From CBCOTE01 sp965112965 (GTDB lineage Bacteria; Desulfobacterota; Desulfovibrionia; Desulfovibrionales; Desulfovibrionaceae): a stretch of DNA of 64,000 nucleotides. Shown here one piece after another: positions 1 to 8,305 of the stretch. Under the pieces are notes generated by a model. That model saw only the letters and a program-made list of their open reading frames with translations. It was not told where the DNA came from and ran no database searches. The stretch covers positions 13,608 through 77,607 of the forward strand of contig CBCOTE010000025.1 of assembly GCA_965112965.1 (NCBI GenBank), written 5' to 3'. The position numbers and the translations under genes were made by a program. Positions within the stretch are counted from its first letter, which is position 1. Every line of letters begins with the position of its first letter.

Positions 1-108
1 CTCGCGAAAGGAGCGCAAGATACGACGGGCAGAGATACCGCGATTGGCCACTAGCATAGGCTTGCCACGGACTAAAGATAAGACTCCTTCAAAGGTTATT
101 TTTTTCAT
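1..108 (-). CDS. pyc: Pyruvate carboxylase, N-terminus only (partial)
   Basis: Only the first 36 codons lie in the window; the gene continues beyond base 1. The peptide contains MLVANRGISARRILRSFRE, which matches the opening strand and loop of the biotin carboxylase domain, where ANRGEIA-type motifs precede the ATP-grasp fold. Pyruvate carboxylases of sulfate reducers start this way; acetyl-CoA or propionyl-CoA carboxylase is the alternative. The enzyme would convert pyruvate, bicarbonate and ATP to oxaloacetate in the cytoplasm. I chose the ATG at 108 because a GGGGG run at 116-120 sits 7 bases upstream; the ATG at 114 would be too close to it. The upstream neighbour on the same strand is the biotin ligase that would attach its biotin, 67 bases away, so the two probably form one operon. 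Confidence 0.75.
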   Translation of the reverse strand, partial: MKKITFEGVLSLVRGKPMLVANRGISARRILRSFRE

Positions 109-175
109 GGGCATACCCCCAGAAGATTGGCAAAAAGTGGGGAGCAAAAAAACTCCTTCCTTTCATTAGACAAAA

Positions 176-1132
176 TCAAAAATACGGAGTGATCAGAGGA
201 ACAATGCTGCCTGAAGTAAATCGATGCTCTCTTCCGACCGCCTGGAGTCGTAAGGCGCCGTCGCTTGCTATACCTAAAATAATTCCTACGGTTTTGTCAA
301 AACCAAGTCCGCCTCCTTGCACCTGGACCGGACGGCCCAACCAGGCCAGCCGCGCTTCAACTAAGCGAATAATATACGAAACTGTTGCTCCTTGTAAAAT
401 ATTTTCGTAGTATCGACAAGCAGCTGCAGACAGATGCAACCACCACCCCAAAGGTCCCAATACTGCCCCAGCACTCTGATCACGGCCCAACTGAATCCAA
501 GCCAAATCGCCTGCCGGAATCGCATGCTCCTCACGCAGCATCGACGGTGGCGGAACCTCTACTAGATTGATCCCTAAACCCACGAGCACTGCCGCGCCGC
601 GTTCCTCCACCACCAGCCCTCCAACCTTGTGGTCTCGAACGAGTAAATCATTGGGCCACTTGAGCATGACCGGCACCCCTAACTCCTCCAGCCCGGCCGC
701 TACGGCTAGGCCGGCTGCTAAGGATAACAAATCCGGAAACTCCTGAAATGCCAACTTCGACTGCCAAGGCCAGACCCAGGCTGCATAGAGGTTTCCGGGC
801 GGAGAATACCAGGCCCGCCGAAACTGCCCGCGGCCAGCCCACTGACTCACAGCCAGCACTGCGGCAAAATCCGGTAGTATTTTTTCATGTAAGAGCATCC
901 AAGCTACGTCCAAACAAGAACCACAGGGACCGCACACCAACACCGGCGCTGTCGATGCTCCTGTGCCTGATTGCCAGGCCAAGTCACCCGTCGGTCTAAT
1001 CGTCTGGTACCAGGGGCCGTGGGCCGCCACATCTACGGCCCAACCCGGATGTACCATTGCTAAAGATACCGGAGTAAGTGGCTCGACCAGACTATCCTGG
1101 ATCTCGGCCAAAAGAAAAATATCATGGACCAA
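176..1132 (-). CDS. birA: Biotin--[carboxylase] protein ligase, BirA catalytic type
   Basis: This 318-residue protein makes biotinyl-AMP and transfers biotin to a lysine of a carboxylase. The catalytic domain is clear: AGRGQFRRAWYSPPGNLY (adenylate-binding loop, about residues 98-116), LKWPNDLLVRDHKVGGLVVE (the KWPND motif and following lysine), and VGLGINL. The C-terminal SH3-like part ends in IVPLITPYF. There is no N-terminal helix-turn-helix, so it should act as ligase only and not as the biotin operon repressor. Instead the first 70 or so residues are an extra segment often seen in Desulfovibrio homologues. It is followed on the same strand by the pyruvate carboxylase start, its probable substrate. 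The reading frame shows no damage. Confidence 0.9.
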   Translation of the reverse strand: MVHDIFLLAEIQDSLVEPLTPVSLAMVHPGWAVDVAAHGPWYQTIRPTGDLAWQSGTGASTAPVLVCGPCGSCLDVAWMLLHEKILPDFAAVLAVSQWAGRGQFRRAWYSPPGNLYAAWVWPWQSKLAFQEFPDLLSLAAGLAVAAGLEELGVPVMLKWPNDLLVRDHKVGGLVVEERGAAVLVGLGINLVEVPPPSMLREEHAIPAGDLAWIQLGRDQSAGAVLGPLGWWLHLSAAACRYYENILQGATVSYIIRLVEARLAWLGRPVQVQGGGLGFDKTVGIILGIASDGALRLQAVGREHRFTSGSIVPLITPYF

Positions 1133-1894
1133 ATCTGATATATCCTTAATCTTTTAAGTCCGTTATAGCCAACGTCCATCTACCTTTTTCACTGTCGACC
1201 TCCACAACAATTATCTCGCTAACTGCAAATGTCTTCCCCGACTTTTTTTATCTTAGACCACTAAAATGAAATAAATTGTGCTGTGTGGCCCTAGAGAAAC
1301 GCGGTAAGAAGAATATCTAAGGATATCTTTTTTTGTGCATAGTTCCCCACATCTTCCTTCTACCTTTCAAAAAAAATTTACCCGTATTCTTAAATAATCA
1401 TTTAGATATTCACAGCTCTACATAAAAAATGAAAAATCTAGAAAAATGACCACCACCAATCGCTAAAAGCACACTATTCATGGCTTGACACAAATAAAAT
1501 CGTTAGTATTAGAGACTATCAAGCGGGTACGTTTTTACAGCCTCGTTAATTTATCGAACTATCTCCTTTACGTTGTGCCCGTAAGGCTTGTCTAGGTCTG
1601 GCTAAAGCAAGTATTTTGTCAGCGCAAATAACTCAGTGATAGTTGAACAATGTTAAGATATTAATATAACGAAGAACGGAGGACGGCTTGAATCAGCAAA
1701 TAATAAGCCCAGAATCTGAATAAAAAAACGCGTGCACGGCTTACCGTGAAGTAGTGAACGCAAATATAACGTGCCGCCGATTAGATAAATTGCTGGGCTA
1801 ATAGCTTTCAATTTTTTATATAAGCCAGATTGAGATTGAAGCCAAGGTCGATATCGGTCCAACGAACCCAGCTGTCTGCAAAACGCATATTATT
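1133..1894. other. Decayed intergenic DNA between birA and emrA
   Basis: About 760 bases without an intact gene. On the minus strand, bases 1146-1247 hold 32 open codons ending in a stop, with KTFAVSEIIVVEVDSEKGR; this reads like the tail of an S1/OB-fold protein but is too short to name. A 69-codon minus-strand frame at 1653-1862 has no family features I recognise and is probably chance. Several A and T runs of six to eight are present. A promoter for emrA must lie near the right end, but I cannot place a convincing one. Confidence 0.5.
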
Positions 1895-3115
1895 ATGACC
1901 AAATTACGAAATGTTCTTTCATATATAACCTATTTGAATAAGGTTATGTCAAAAAAACGCCTTACTTTAATCTTGTTGTGCGGCCTATGTCTAACCGCAA
2001 CCAGTTATGCCTGGTGGACGCGCAACCACATTGGCACCGACGATGCGTTCGTAGACGGCCATATCCATCTCATCACCCCACGGGTGGCCGGGTATGTAGC
2101 CTCTGTGGAGATAACGGACAACCAAGAAATCAAGCCCGGACAGCCGCTATTTCGGCTGGACCCTACAGAATTCGAAGTGGCTCTGGCAGAAGCTCAGGCC
2201 GGCCTTGCCGAGGCCGAGGCCGCTCTAGCCGCTCTGGAAATTGAAGTACCTTTGGAATCAGACCAAACCGCTCTGAGGGTAACAGGCGCACAGGCCCAGC
2301 TAGAGAGCCTGGCTAAGACTCTTGAAAAAGAGACCAATGAAGAAGAGAAGGTAGCTCAGGAAATACAGCGGGCCATGGCTGAAAATAAACAAGCCTTATT
2401 GGACCTAAAACGACTGACTTGGCTGGTTCAGACCAAGGCTGTGTCTCAATCCGACGTGGACCGCGCCCGTACTCTAACCAAAACTTCCGTAACCCAAGTA
2501 CAATCAGCAAGGGCTACGCTGGAGGGTATACAAAAAATCAAGGCATCGCTCACAGCAGACATGGATCGCATCCAGTCCGATATCGGTCTTGCAGCCACCG
2601 GTAAGCACCAAGTAACCATCAAGACTCGCCAAGTAGAAGCACAGCGTGCCCGGGTAGAATTAGCCAAGGCCAAGGTAGTCAAAGCCGAGATAGAGTTATC
2701 TTGGACAGTTATCACCTCTCCAGTCCACGGTTTCGTAACTAAAAAAAAGGTAAACTCGGGCCAGCATGTGGCCAAGGGACAAGCGCTACTGGCTGTGGTG
2801 CCCATGGATCCGAAGGAATTATGGATCACGGCCAACTTCAAAGAGACACAGCTCATGCACATCCACCCGGGACAAGCAGTGAAGGTGAAGATAGACACCT
2901 ATCCTGGTTTGAAACTGATTGGAACAGTAGATTCCATTATGGCCGGCACAGGCTCGGCTTTTTCTTTATTTCCGCCTGAAAATGCCTCGGGTAATTACGT
3001 TAAAGTAGTACAACGTATTCCAGTAAAAATCCTATTGCCACTGGAGAAAAACCACAAGTTGCCACAGCTGCGAATAGGCATGAGTGTGATACCAACCATC
3101 CTGACCAAGGGATAA
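1895..3115 (+). CDS. emrA: EmrA/HlyD-family membrane fusion protein
   Basis: Periplasmic adaptor of a three-part drug efflux pump, linking an inner-membrane transporter to an outer-membrane channel. It has one N-terminal membrane anchor (hydrophobic LTLILLCGLCLTATSYAWW), then the EmrA signature TDDAFVDGHIHLITPRVAGY, a lipoyl half-motif, a long alpha-helical hairpin rich in Ala, Glu and Lys (about residues 95-270), the second lipoyl half (SPVHGFVTKKKVNSGQHV) and a beta-barrel region with GSAFSLFPPENASGNYVKV. Length 406 is usual for the family. Two starts are possible: ATG at 1895, or ATG at 1946 giving MSKKRL; the latter gives a more typical N-terminus, and neither has a strong ribosome site. 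The next gene, 116 bases on, is its EmrB partner. No TolC-type gene is visible nearby. Confidence 0.9.
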   Translation: MTKLRNVLSYITYLNKVMSKKRLTLILLCGLCLTATSYAWWTRNHIGTDDAFVDGHIHLITPRVAGYVASVEITDNQEIKPGQPLFRLDPTEFEVALAEAQAGLAEAEAALAALEIEVPLESDQTALRVTGAQAQLESLAKTLEKETNEEEKVAQEIQRAMAENKQALLDLKRLTWLVQTKAVSQSDVDRARTLTKTSVTQVQSARATLEGIQKIKASLTADMDRIQSDIGLAATGKHQVTIKTRQVEAQRARVELAKAKVVKAEIELSWTVITSPVHGFVTKKKVNSGQHVAKGQALLAVVPMDPKELWITANFKETQLMHIHPGQAVKVKIDTYPGLKLIGTVDSIMAGTGSAFSLFPPENASGNYVKVVQRIPVKILLPLEKNHKLPQLRIGMSVIPTILTKG

Positions 3116-3231
3116 TTCACCCAGCCAGAATGACCCCGCGCCAGTTATTAGCGGACACTATAAAAGATTTGAAACGGTTGCCGGATATCATATGAAAATT
3201 CCAATTTTTTTATTTTTTACTGACCAAAACC

Positions 3232-4776
3232 ATGCATGCTGCTCCATTGAATAAATGGTGGATCACTATGGCGGTGATGGTCCCCACGTTCATCGAAGTT
3301 CTAGATACTAGCGTAGCCAACGTATCCCTTGGCCATATTCAAGGCAGCCTTTCGGCGGGTCAGGATGAAGTGACCTGGGTACTCACCTCCTACCTAGTGG
3401 CCAACGCTGTGGTCATCCCCATGAGCAGCTGGCTGGCCCGCCTCATGGGCCGCAAGCGCTATCTGCTTTTATCCATCGCAGTCTTCACTATATCCTCGTT
3501 CCTATGCGGCGCGGCCGGAAGTCTCACGCAACTCATCTGTTTCCGCATCCTCCAGGGCATAGGTGGAGGTGGACTTCAGCCCATGTCTCAAGCCATTCTT
3601 ATGGAAACCTTCCCGCCTCGAGAGCGTGGTCTAGCCATGGCCGTCTTTGGCATGGGCGTAGTAGTAGGTCCAATCCTCGGACCCTTACTTGGAGGCTGGC
3701 TGACTGACCATTATTCCTGGCGATGGATTTTCTATATCAACCTGCCTGCAGGACTACTGGCTATCTTCATGTGCCGCCACTTTATGGAAGACCCGATCTA
3801 CCAAATACGGCACCAAGCCGGAGATACTGTAGATACCGTGGGTCTGGCACTACTTTGTCTGGGACTAGGCGCCATGCAAATCGTCCTAGACCGCGGCCAG
3901 CAAGACAACTGGTTTGATTCTCAAGGCATCGTTATACTCAGTGTTGTCACCATTATCTCGCTGATCGCTCTGATCGTCTGGGAACTGCGCCATCCATTGC
4001 CCGTACTCGACCTGCGCATCCTAAAAAATCGCAGCTTCGCCACGGGCAACCTAATCATGTTTTTTGGTTTCTTTATCCTTTTCGGGTCTATTGTGCTCCT
4101 ACCCATGTACCTCCAAGGACTCATGGGCTACACAGCCCTGTTGGCCGGAATAGTGCTTGGCCCCGGTGGTTTACTGGCTATCATAGCTATGCCCGTGGCC
4201 GGCATACTCACCCAACGTATAGACGCGCGCTTCCTGCTCGCCTTCGGTATCCTCTGTAACGCCTGGTCACTGTGGTACATGTCCGGGTACACGCTCCAGA
4301 TCGACCTGACCGCAGCCATCACCGGCCGGATCATCCAAGGCATAGGCATGCCTTTTTTTTTCGTCTCTTTAAGCTTTCTGACTATGGCCTCAGTACCACG
4401 AGAAAAAATGAACGATGCCTCAGCCATCTTTAGCCTACTGCGCAACTTAGGCGGTTCATTCGGCGTGACGTTTATAACCACATTCCTAACCCGCCGCGTC
4501 CAGTTCCACCAAAACCGGCTGTCCGATCACCTTTCAATCTACGACCCCAATTTATCCTTGCGTATCGTGGAACTCAAGCTGGCCCTAAAACAGTATTTCG
4601 GAGAAATGTACGACACCGGCCAACTAGCCGCCGAATTAATTTATCACAAAATACAGACCGAAGCCGCAGCCATAGCCTTTGCCGATGTATTTTTTGCCCA
4701 GACCATCCTATGCTTATCTCTCTTAGCCATCATCTGGATCATACGCCGGCCGCAAATTGCCAATCCTAGCCTATAG
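3232..4776 (+). CDS. emrB: EmrB/QacA-type drug:H+ antiporter (DHA2 major facilitator)
   Basis: This 514-residue inner-membrane protein exports drugs in exchange for protons and pairs with the EmrA adaptor just upstream. The sequence is almost wholly hydrophobic, with the DHA2 family's usual 14-helix length. Landmarks are LDTSVANVSLG in helix 1, a motif A-like loop LARLMGRKRYLL between helices 2 and 3, and antiporter motif C, GMGVVVGPILGPLLGGWL, in helix 5, followed by SWRWIFYINLPAGL. The C-terminal part (SFLTMASVPREKMNDASAIF, NLGGSFG) also matches EmrB proteins. The frame is open throughout, so the pump is probably working, and its survival amid decay suggests selection for export of some host or self-made compound. 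Confidence 0.93.
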   Translation: MHAAPLNKWWITMAVMVPTFIEVLDTSVANVSLGHIQGSLSAGQDEVTWVLTSYLVANAVVIPMSSWLARLMGRKRYLLLSIAVFTISSFLCGAAGSLTQLICFRILQGIGGGGLQPMSQAILMETFPPRERGLAMAVFGMGVVVGPILGPLLGGWLTDHYSWRWIFYINLPAGLLAIFMCRHFMEDPIYQIRHQAGDTVDTVGLALLCLGLGAMQIVLDRGQQDNWFDSQGIVILSVVTIISLIALIVWELRHPLPVLDLRILKNRSFATGNLIMFFGFFILFGSIVLLPMYLQGLMGYTALLAGIVLGPGGLLAIIAMPVAGILTQRIDARFLLAFGILCNAWSLWYMSGYTLQIDLTAAITGRIIQGIGMPFFFVSLSFLTMASVPREKMNDASAIFSLLRNLGGSFGVTFITTFLTRRVQFHQNRLSDHLSIYDPNLSLRIVELKLALKQYFGEMYDTGQLAAELIYHKIQTEAAAIAFADVFFAQTILCLSLLAIIWIIRRPQIANPSL

Positions 4777-6030
4777 ACATACGCTGACCCCAGTTTTGTT
4801 GAGTCTTTATTTCTCATCCAGCCCTAACTTTTGATCTTCGTTTTTTTACTGCTGGCCACTTTAAACTAGATTTACAATCTATTTAGAAGCACCTATCGGC
4901 TAAATACTGAAAAAATTTTGTGGTACTCTTTTTTTGCCCCAAAATGGTCAAATTCCCTTAAAGAACTCCGATATTTTGAATATGAGGACTGGAAAGATTG
5001 AACCAGGAATTTATAATACGCCTCCAGTATGATTAGGCTGCAATGACCTCAACTAATGACTGACTTACACCTGAAACCCTCCTCATGGAATATGCTAAAC
5101 AGGAAGACAACGGCTGTACCCCGGTAGACCTTTTCACCATGACTGCTATTTTCGAGCATAGTCTGCCCCACCTTACTATCGACGGATCACATCCATGTCA
5201 TTTTTTGCCATAAACTGCCACGTCTATGTCGCTAACATATAAAAAACATCGATGTTCTGATTCCAGCGACTTAGCTAATGCCAAGGATATGTTCTGGACT
5301 AGCAGGGTGTACAGCAGAAGCATACTCTGACTAAAAAAAGAACTGCCGGTGTTCCCAGGCGTCAGCTACTTATATCTTCCGTAATGCCCCAGGCTCAAGA
5401 ATACCCGCCGACCAGTATGGTTCACTGCTCTGCTCCGGACATCCTTATGCAACCTTAGCGAACCTCAAATAGCCAACTCCGCACTCATACCCACCCCCCC
5501 CCCAGTTTCACGTCAAGGACTTCTAAACCACTATGACTTTAATAGTTAAGCCGGATTATACAATAAAAACTTTTCTGGACCGCATGATCCATGATCGACA
5601 CAATAAAAAATTAAGGTCACGTGACCACCCATAAAATCACATATAATATTATTTTTATTTGGCTAACTATACTTATTAGTAGTCTACACTATTTCTGTAT
5701 AGTCATGCCTACCTTTACATTAGAAATGATGGAGTCTTTGCTCCAGCTGGTAACTGTCGCTGATATAGCTAAGCTCTTCGCATGCTTAACACCGACCACC
5801 ACTTTTCGGCTCGCTATTAGCTATCATTGTCACCAGCATAGACTAGCTCGTCGAGGCCAATAGCCAATATTATAATATAAAATATATCTTAAATCATATG
5901 ACCATAACGGCACAAGGCTCGGTAAGGAAAAAAATCCACTAGGTTTCGTTTTTTTGAAGCTATTTGAGGGAAAGTAAAAAAATATAATTCACATTCAGAC
6001 AAATGCTACAATTAATTAAGAATAGATTGA
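4777..6030. other. Decayed region after emrB
   Basis: About 1.25 kb with no intact gene. On the plus strand around 5075-5210 there is a coding-like stretch (EYAKQEDNGCTPVDLFTMT) that runs into stops and frameshifts through about 5560; I cannot assign a family. A run of ten C residues lies at 5494-5503. Many A/T homopolymers are present. A plus-strand frame of 80 codons at 5621-5863 has no recognisable features. Confidence 0.45.
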
Positions 6031-6071
6031 AAAAATAAAAAAAGAGTTGTAATAATTAAGCCACAACTCTT
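6031..6071 (-). terminator. Rho-independent terminator of tRNA-fMet
   Basis: Reading the minus strand, a 9-bp perfect stem (AAGAGTTGT / ACAACTCTT, 6042-6050 with 6063-6071) is followed directly by a T-rich run. It begins 9 bases past the CCA end of the initiator tRNA, the right place to end its transcript. Confidence 0.85.
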
Positions 6072-6079
6072 AGAATTTG

Positions 6080-6156
6080 TGGTAGCGGGGACAGGATTTG
6101 AACCTGTGACCTTCGGGTTATGAGCCCGACGAGCTGCCGAACTGCTCCACCCCGCG
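6080..6156 (-). tRNA. Initiator tRNA-Met (CAU)
   Basis: A 77-nt tRNA with encoded CCA. The anticodon loop is CTCATAA flanked by the three G:C pairs GGG/CCC that mark initiator tRNAs. Position 1 is C and position 72 is U, so the first acceptor pair is open, as formylation and IF2 recognition require; many bacteria have C1-A72 here. D stem GAGC/GCTC and T stem ACAGG/CCTGT are complete. All stems pair, so the gene looks functional. A terminator follows. Confidence 0.95.
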
Positions 6157-6216
6157 CCAATTTCTTACAATTTATCTGTATTAAAGATCAGTGTCAATAA
6201 TTATATTTTTTACCCA

Positions 6217-6257
6217 CCTTTTATTTTATTTTTTTAGCAAAAAAATAAAATAAAAGG
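6217..6257. repeat. Perfect 19-bp AT-rich hairpin (probable bidirectional terminator)
   Basis: CCTTTTATTTTATTTTTTT (6217-6235) and its exact inverse (6239-6257) flank an AGC loop. Each strand carries a U-rich arm after the turn, so it could stop transcription in either direction between metG and the tRNA gene. The perfect match in otherwise drifting DNA suggests it is maintained. Confidence 0.6.
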
Positions 6258-6462
6258 CAAAATTCGATTGCCATTAACTAATTAGCTATACGCGGCCACA
6301 AATTCCAGACTACCTTGCCGGTGCACCACTAAAAATATACGTTTAGACATTCCTTACCCCACCACAACTTGTACGGCATTGAGTTCGCCACTACTATCTA
6401 CTGGCCTGTTAACGATTCTGGCATTCAAAAATCGAACAGCTCGTCCTTAATCATCTATCACG

Positions 6463-6576
6463 ACATATTTTCCTCCAGCCCCACATGCAACGCCTATGAC
6501 TTGCTCGCCTCGGGGTGTTTTATCACCAAGAATACCGTACTCACCAAAATTTTACCTTCTAAAATTCTCGAAACCG
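6463..6576 (-). pseudogene. Remnant of the MetG C-terminal tRNA-binding domain
   Basis: Just downstream of the metG stop, in a different frame on the same strand, the sequence reads ILEGKILVSTVFLVIKHPEA then SK, a stop, and ALHVGLEENMS. This aligns with the Trbp111/EMAP-type OB fold found at the C-terminus of many MetRS proteins (LRVG, then valine-rich strand, HPEADKL, then LxVDLGEE). A frameshift separates it from metG, and TAG and TGA codons break it. I infer that metG once carried this domain and has lost it. Confidence 0.65.
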
Positions 6577-6611
6577 ATGGAGTTAATCTCAACAATAAGA
6601 ACCGCAGCTAC

Positions 6612-8243
6612 CTAAGTTATCTGACTATTGGTCGGCGCTACCATTTTAGATCCGCCATGTATCCGCGCCAACCCGTTGACCTTAGCCGTATTCACCCTAG
6701 GAAATAAATTTGATCCTGCTGCCACAGCCACTCCGGCCGGCAGTAAGCCCCAGACGTCCAATTCCACGGCTAAGTCAACTCTATCACCAGCTGACACCGC
6801 CATCCCAAGTTGGCCGAGCATGCGCTCCGCCATCTCGGGCATTACCGGCCATAGAGCCACCGCCACCTTACGCATGCCTTCTAATACTGTGTATATCACC
6901 GCGCCCAGCCGTTCAGTATCCCCGGCTTTATAAAGCGCCCAGGGAGTTATATGGTCTATATAGCGATTCATCCCTCGCACTAACTCCCAAAGAGCTTCTA
7001 AGGCTCGAGAAAACTCCACTCGCTCGAAGAGCTCACAGTAGTTGCGCAGGGCATCCAAAGCCAGGACCTGTATACCATCAATAGATTTAGATACTTCCGC
7101 CATACTAGCTCCAGCTAGCTCGGCTGGTTGCGGCACCATGCCGCCGAAGTACTTATGGGTCATAGATAATGTCCGGCTAAATAAATTTCCAAGATCATTG
7201 GCTAAATTGGCATTGAACCGCGCTATAAACGACTCCTCAGAAAAACTTGCATCATGTCCGAAATGCATCTCTCGGAGCAAAAAGTAGCGAAAAGCTGCTA
7301 GACCATATTTTTTGACTATGATCCGAGGGTCCACTACGTTACCCAGACTTTTAGACATTTTAGTATCTTGCATCAGCCAGTAGCCGTGCACATTCAGATG
7401 GCGGTAAGGTTCAAACCCGGCCGCTCGGAGTATTGTAGGCCAAAATATGGCGTGGGGCTTAAGTATATCCTTGGCCACCACATGTTGCGCCCCAGGCCAG
7501 AAACTCTGGAACGTCTCACCTACAGGCCAGTCCAGGGCTGTAACGTAATTGAGCAACGCGTCGAACCATACGTAGCACACGTAGTCCCGATCAAAGGGCA
7601 ATTCTATGCCCCAAGACAACCGCGTCTTGGGACGCGAAATGCATAAATCCTCTAACGCCCCGCTCTCCAACAAGCTCAGTACTTCATTACGATAGCCCTC
7701 AGGCCGAATGAATTCACGGTGCTGCTTGATGTAATCAATAAGCCAGCTTTGATGGCGAGACATCCTAAAGAAATAGTTCTTATCCGTAATAAATTCTGGT
7801 CGCTCAAGATGTTGTGGACAAAGGTCATTCACAAGCTCTTTCTCAGTATAGAAACGCTCACAGCCAAAGCAATAATATCCGTCGTAGTCACCGAAGTATA
7901 TATCCCCAGCCTCATATATCCTGCGCAGAATCTCCTGCACACAACGTTCGTGTCGTTCCTCAGTAGTGCGTATGAAAATGTCATAGTCAATATCCAGGTA
8001 GAACCAAAGATCTCGGTATAGACTACTAATCTCGTCTACATAGGTCTTTGGCGTAATTCTGTGCTCCTGAGCAGCCCTAACAATCTTGTCTCCGTGCTCA
8101 TCCGTACCCGTGAGAAAAATAGTTGGCTCTCCAAAACTACGGCGAAAGCGAGCCAAAGCATCGGCCACAATGGTCGTGTAAGCGTGCCCCAAATGAGGCC
8201 GGGCATTAACGTAATAGATAGGTGTAGTAATGTAGAAGGCCAT
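6612..8243 (-). CDS. metG: Methionyl-tRNA synthetase (C-terminally shortened)
   Basis: Charges tRNA-Met, including the initiator tRNA encoded next to it. Class I signatures are intact: the HIGH motif appears as ARPHLGHAYT near the N-terminus and KMSKS as DTKMSKSLGN. The zinc-binding insert is seen as YYCFGCERFY and LCPQH. The anticodon-binding helical domain follows and the frame ends soon after SNLFPRV, at about 543 residues. Start ATG 8243 is chosen because GGAGG at 8254-8258 lies 10 bases upstream; a TTG at 8252 would be too close. Relatives often carry a C-terminal tRNA-binding domain; here only a broken remnant is left downstream. That domain is absent from many working MetRS enzymes, so activity is expected. 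ricT lies 63 bases upstream on the same strand. Confidence 0.95.
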   Translation of the reverse strand: MAFYITTPIYYVNARPHLGHAYTTIVADALARFRRSFGEPTIFLTGTDEHGDKIVRAAQEHRITPKTYVDEISSLYRDLWFYLDIDYDIFIRTTEERHERCVQEILRRIYEAGDIYFGDYDGYYCFGCERFYTEKELVNDLCPQHLERPEFITDKNYFFRMSRHQSWLIDYIKQHREFIRPEGYRNEVLSLLESGALEDLCISRPKTRLSWGIELPFDRDYVCYVWFDALLNYVTALDWPVGETFQSFWPGAQHVVAKDILKPHAIFWPTILRAAGFEPYRHLNVHGYWLMQDTKMSKSLGNVVDPRIIVKKYGLAAFRYFLLREMHFGHDASFSEESFIARFNANLANDLGNLFSRTLSMTHKYFGGMVPQPAELAGASMAEVSKSIDGIQVLALDALRNYCELFERVEFSRALEALWELVRGMNRYIDHITPWALYKAGDTERLGAVIYTVLEGMRKVAVALWPVMPEMAERMLGQLGMAVSAGDRVDLAVELDVWGLLPAGVAVAAGSNLFPRVNTAKVNGLARIHGGSKMVAPTNSQIT

Positions 8244-8305
8244 GCCACACAATCCTCCAGTACTAATTTAGTCGGGCAGCAATAGTGCCGCCTCGGGCAG
8301 GATGC

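Noticed and set aside
1146..1247. Minus-strand 32-codon tail as the end of an RNase R or S1 protein.
   Set aside because: The piece is too short for a family call and nothing upstream continues it convincingly.
6369..6707. 112-codon plus-strand frame overlapping the metG end.
   Set aside because: The minus strand explains the region better: the end of metG plus the remnant of its tRNA-binding domain.
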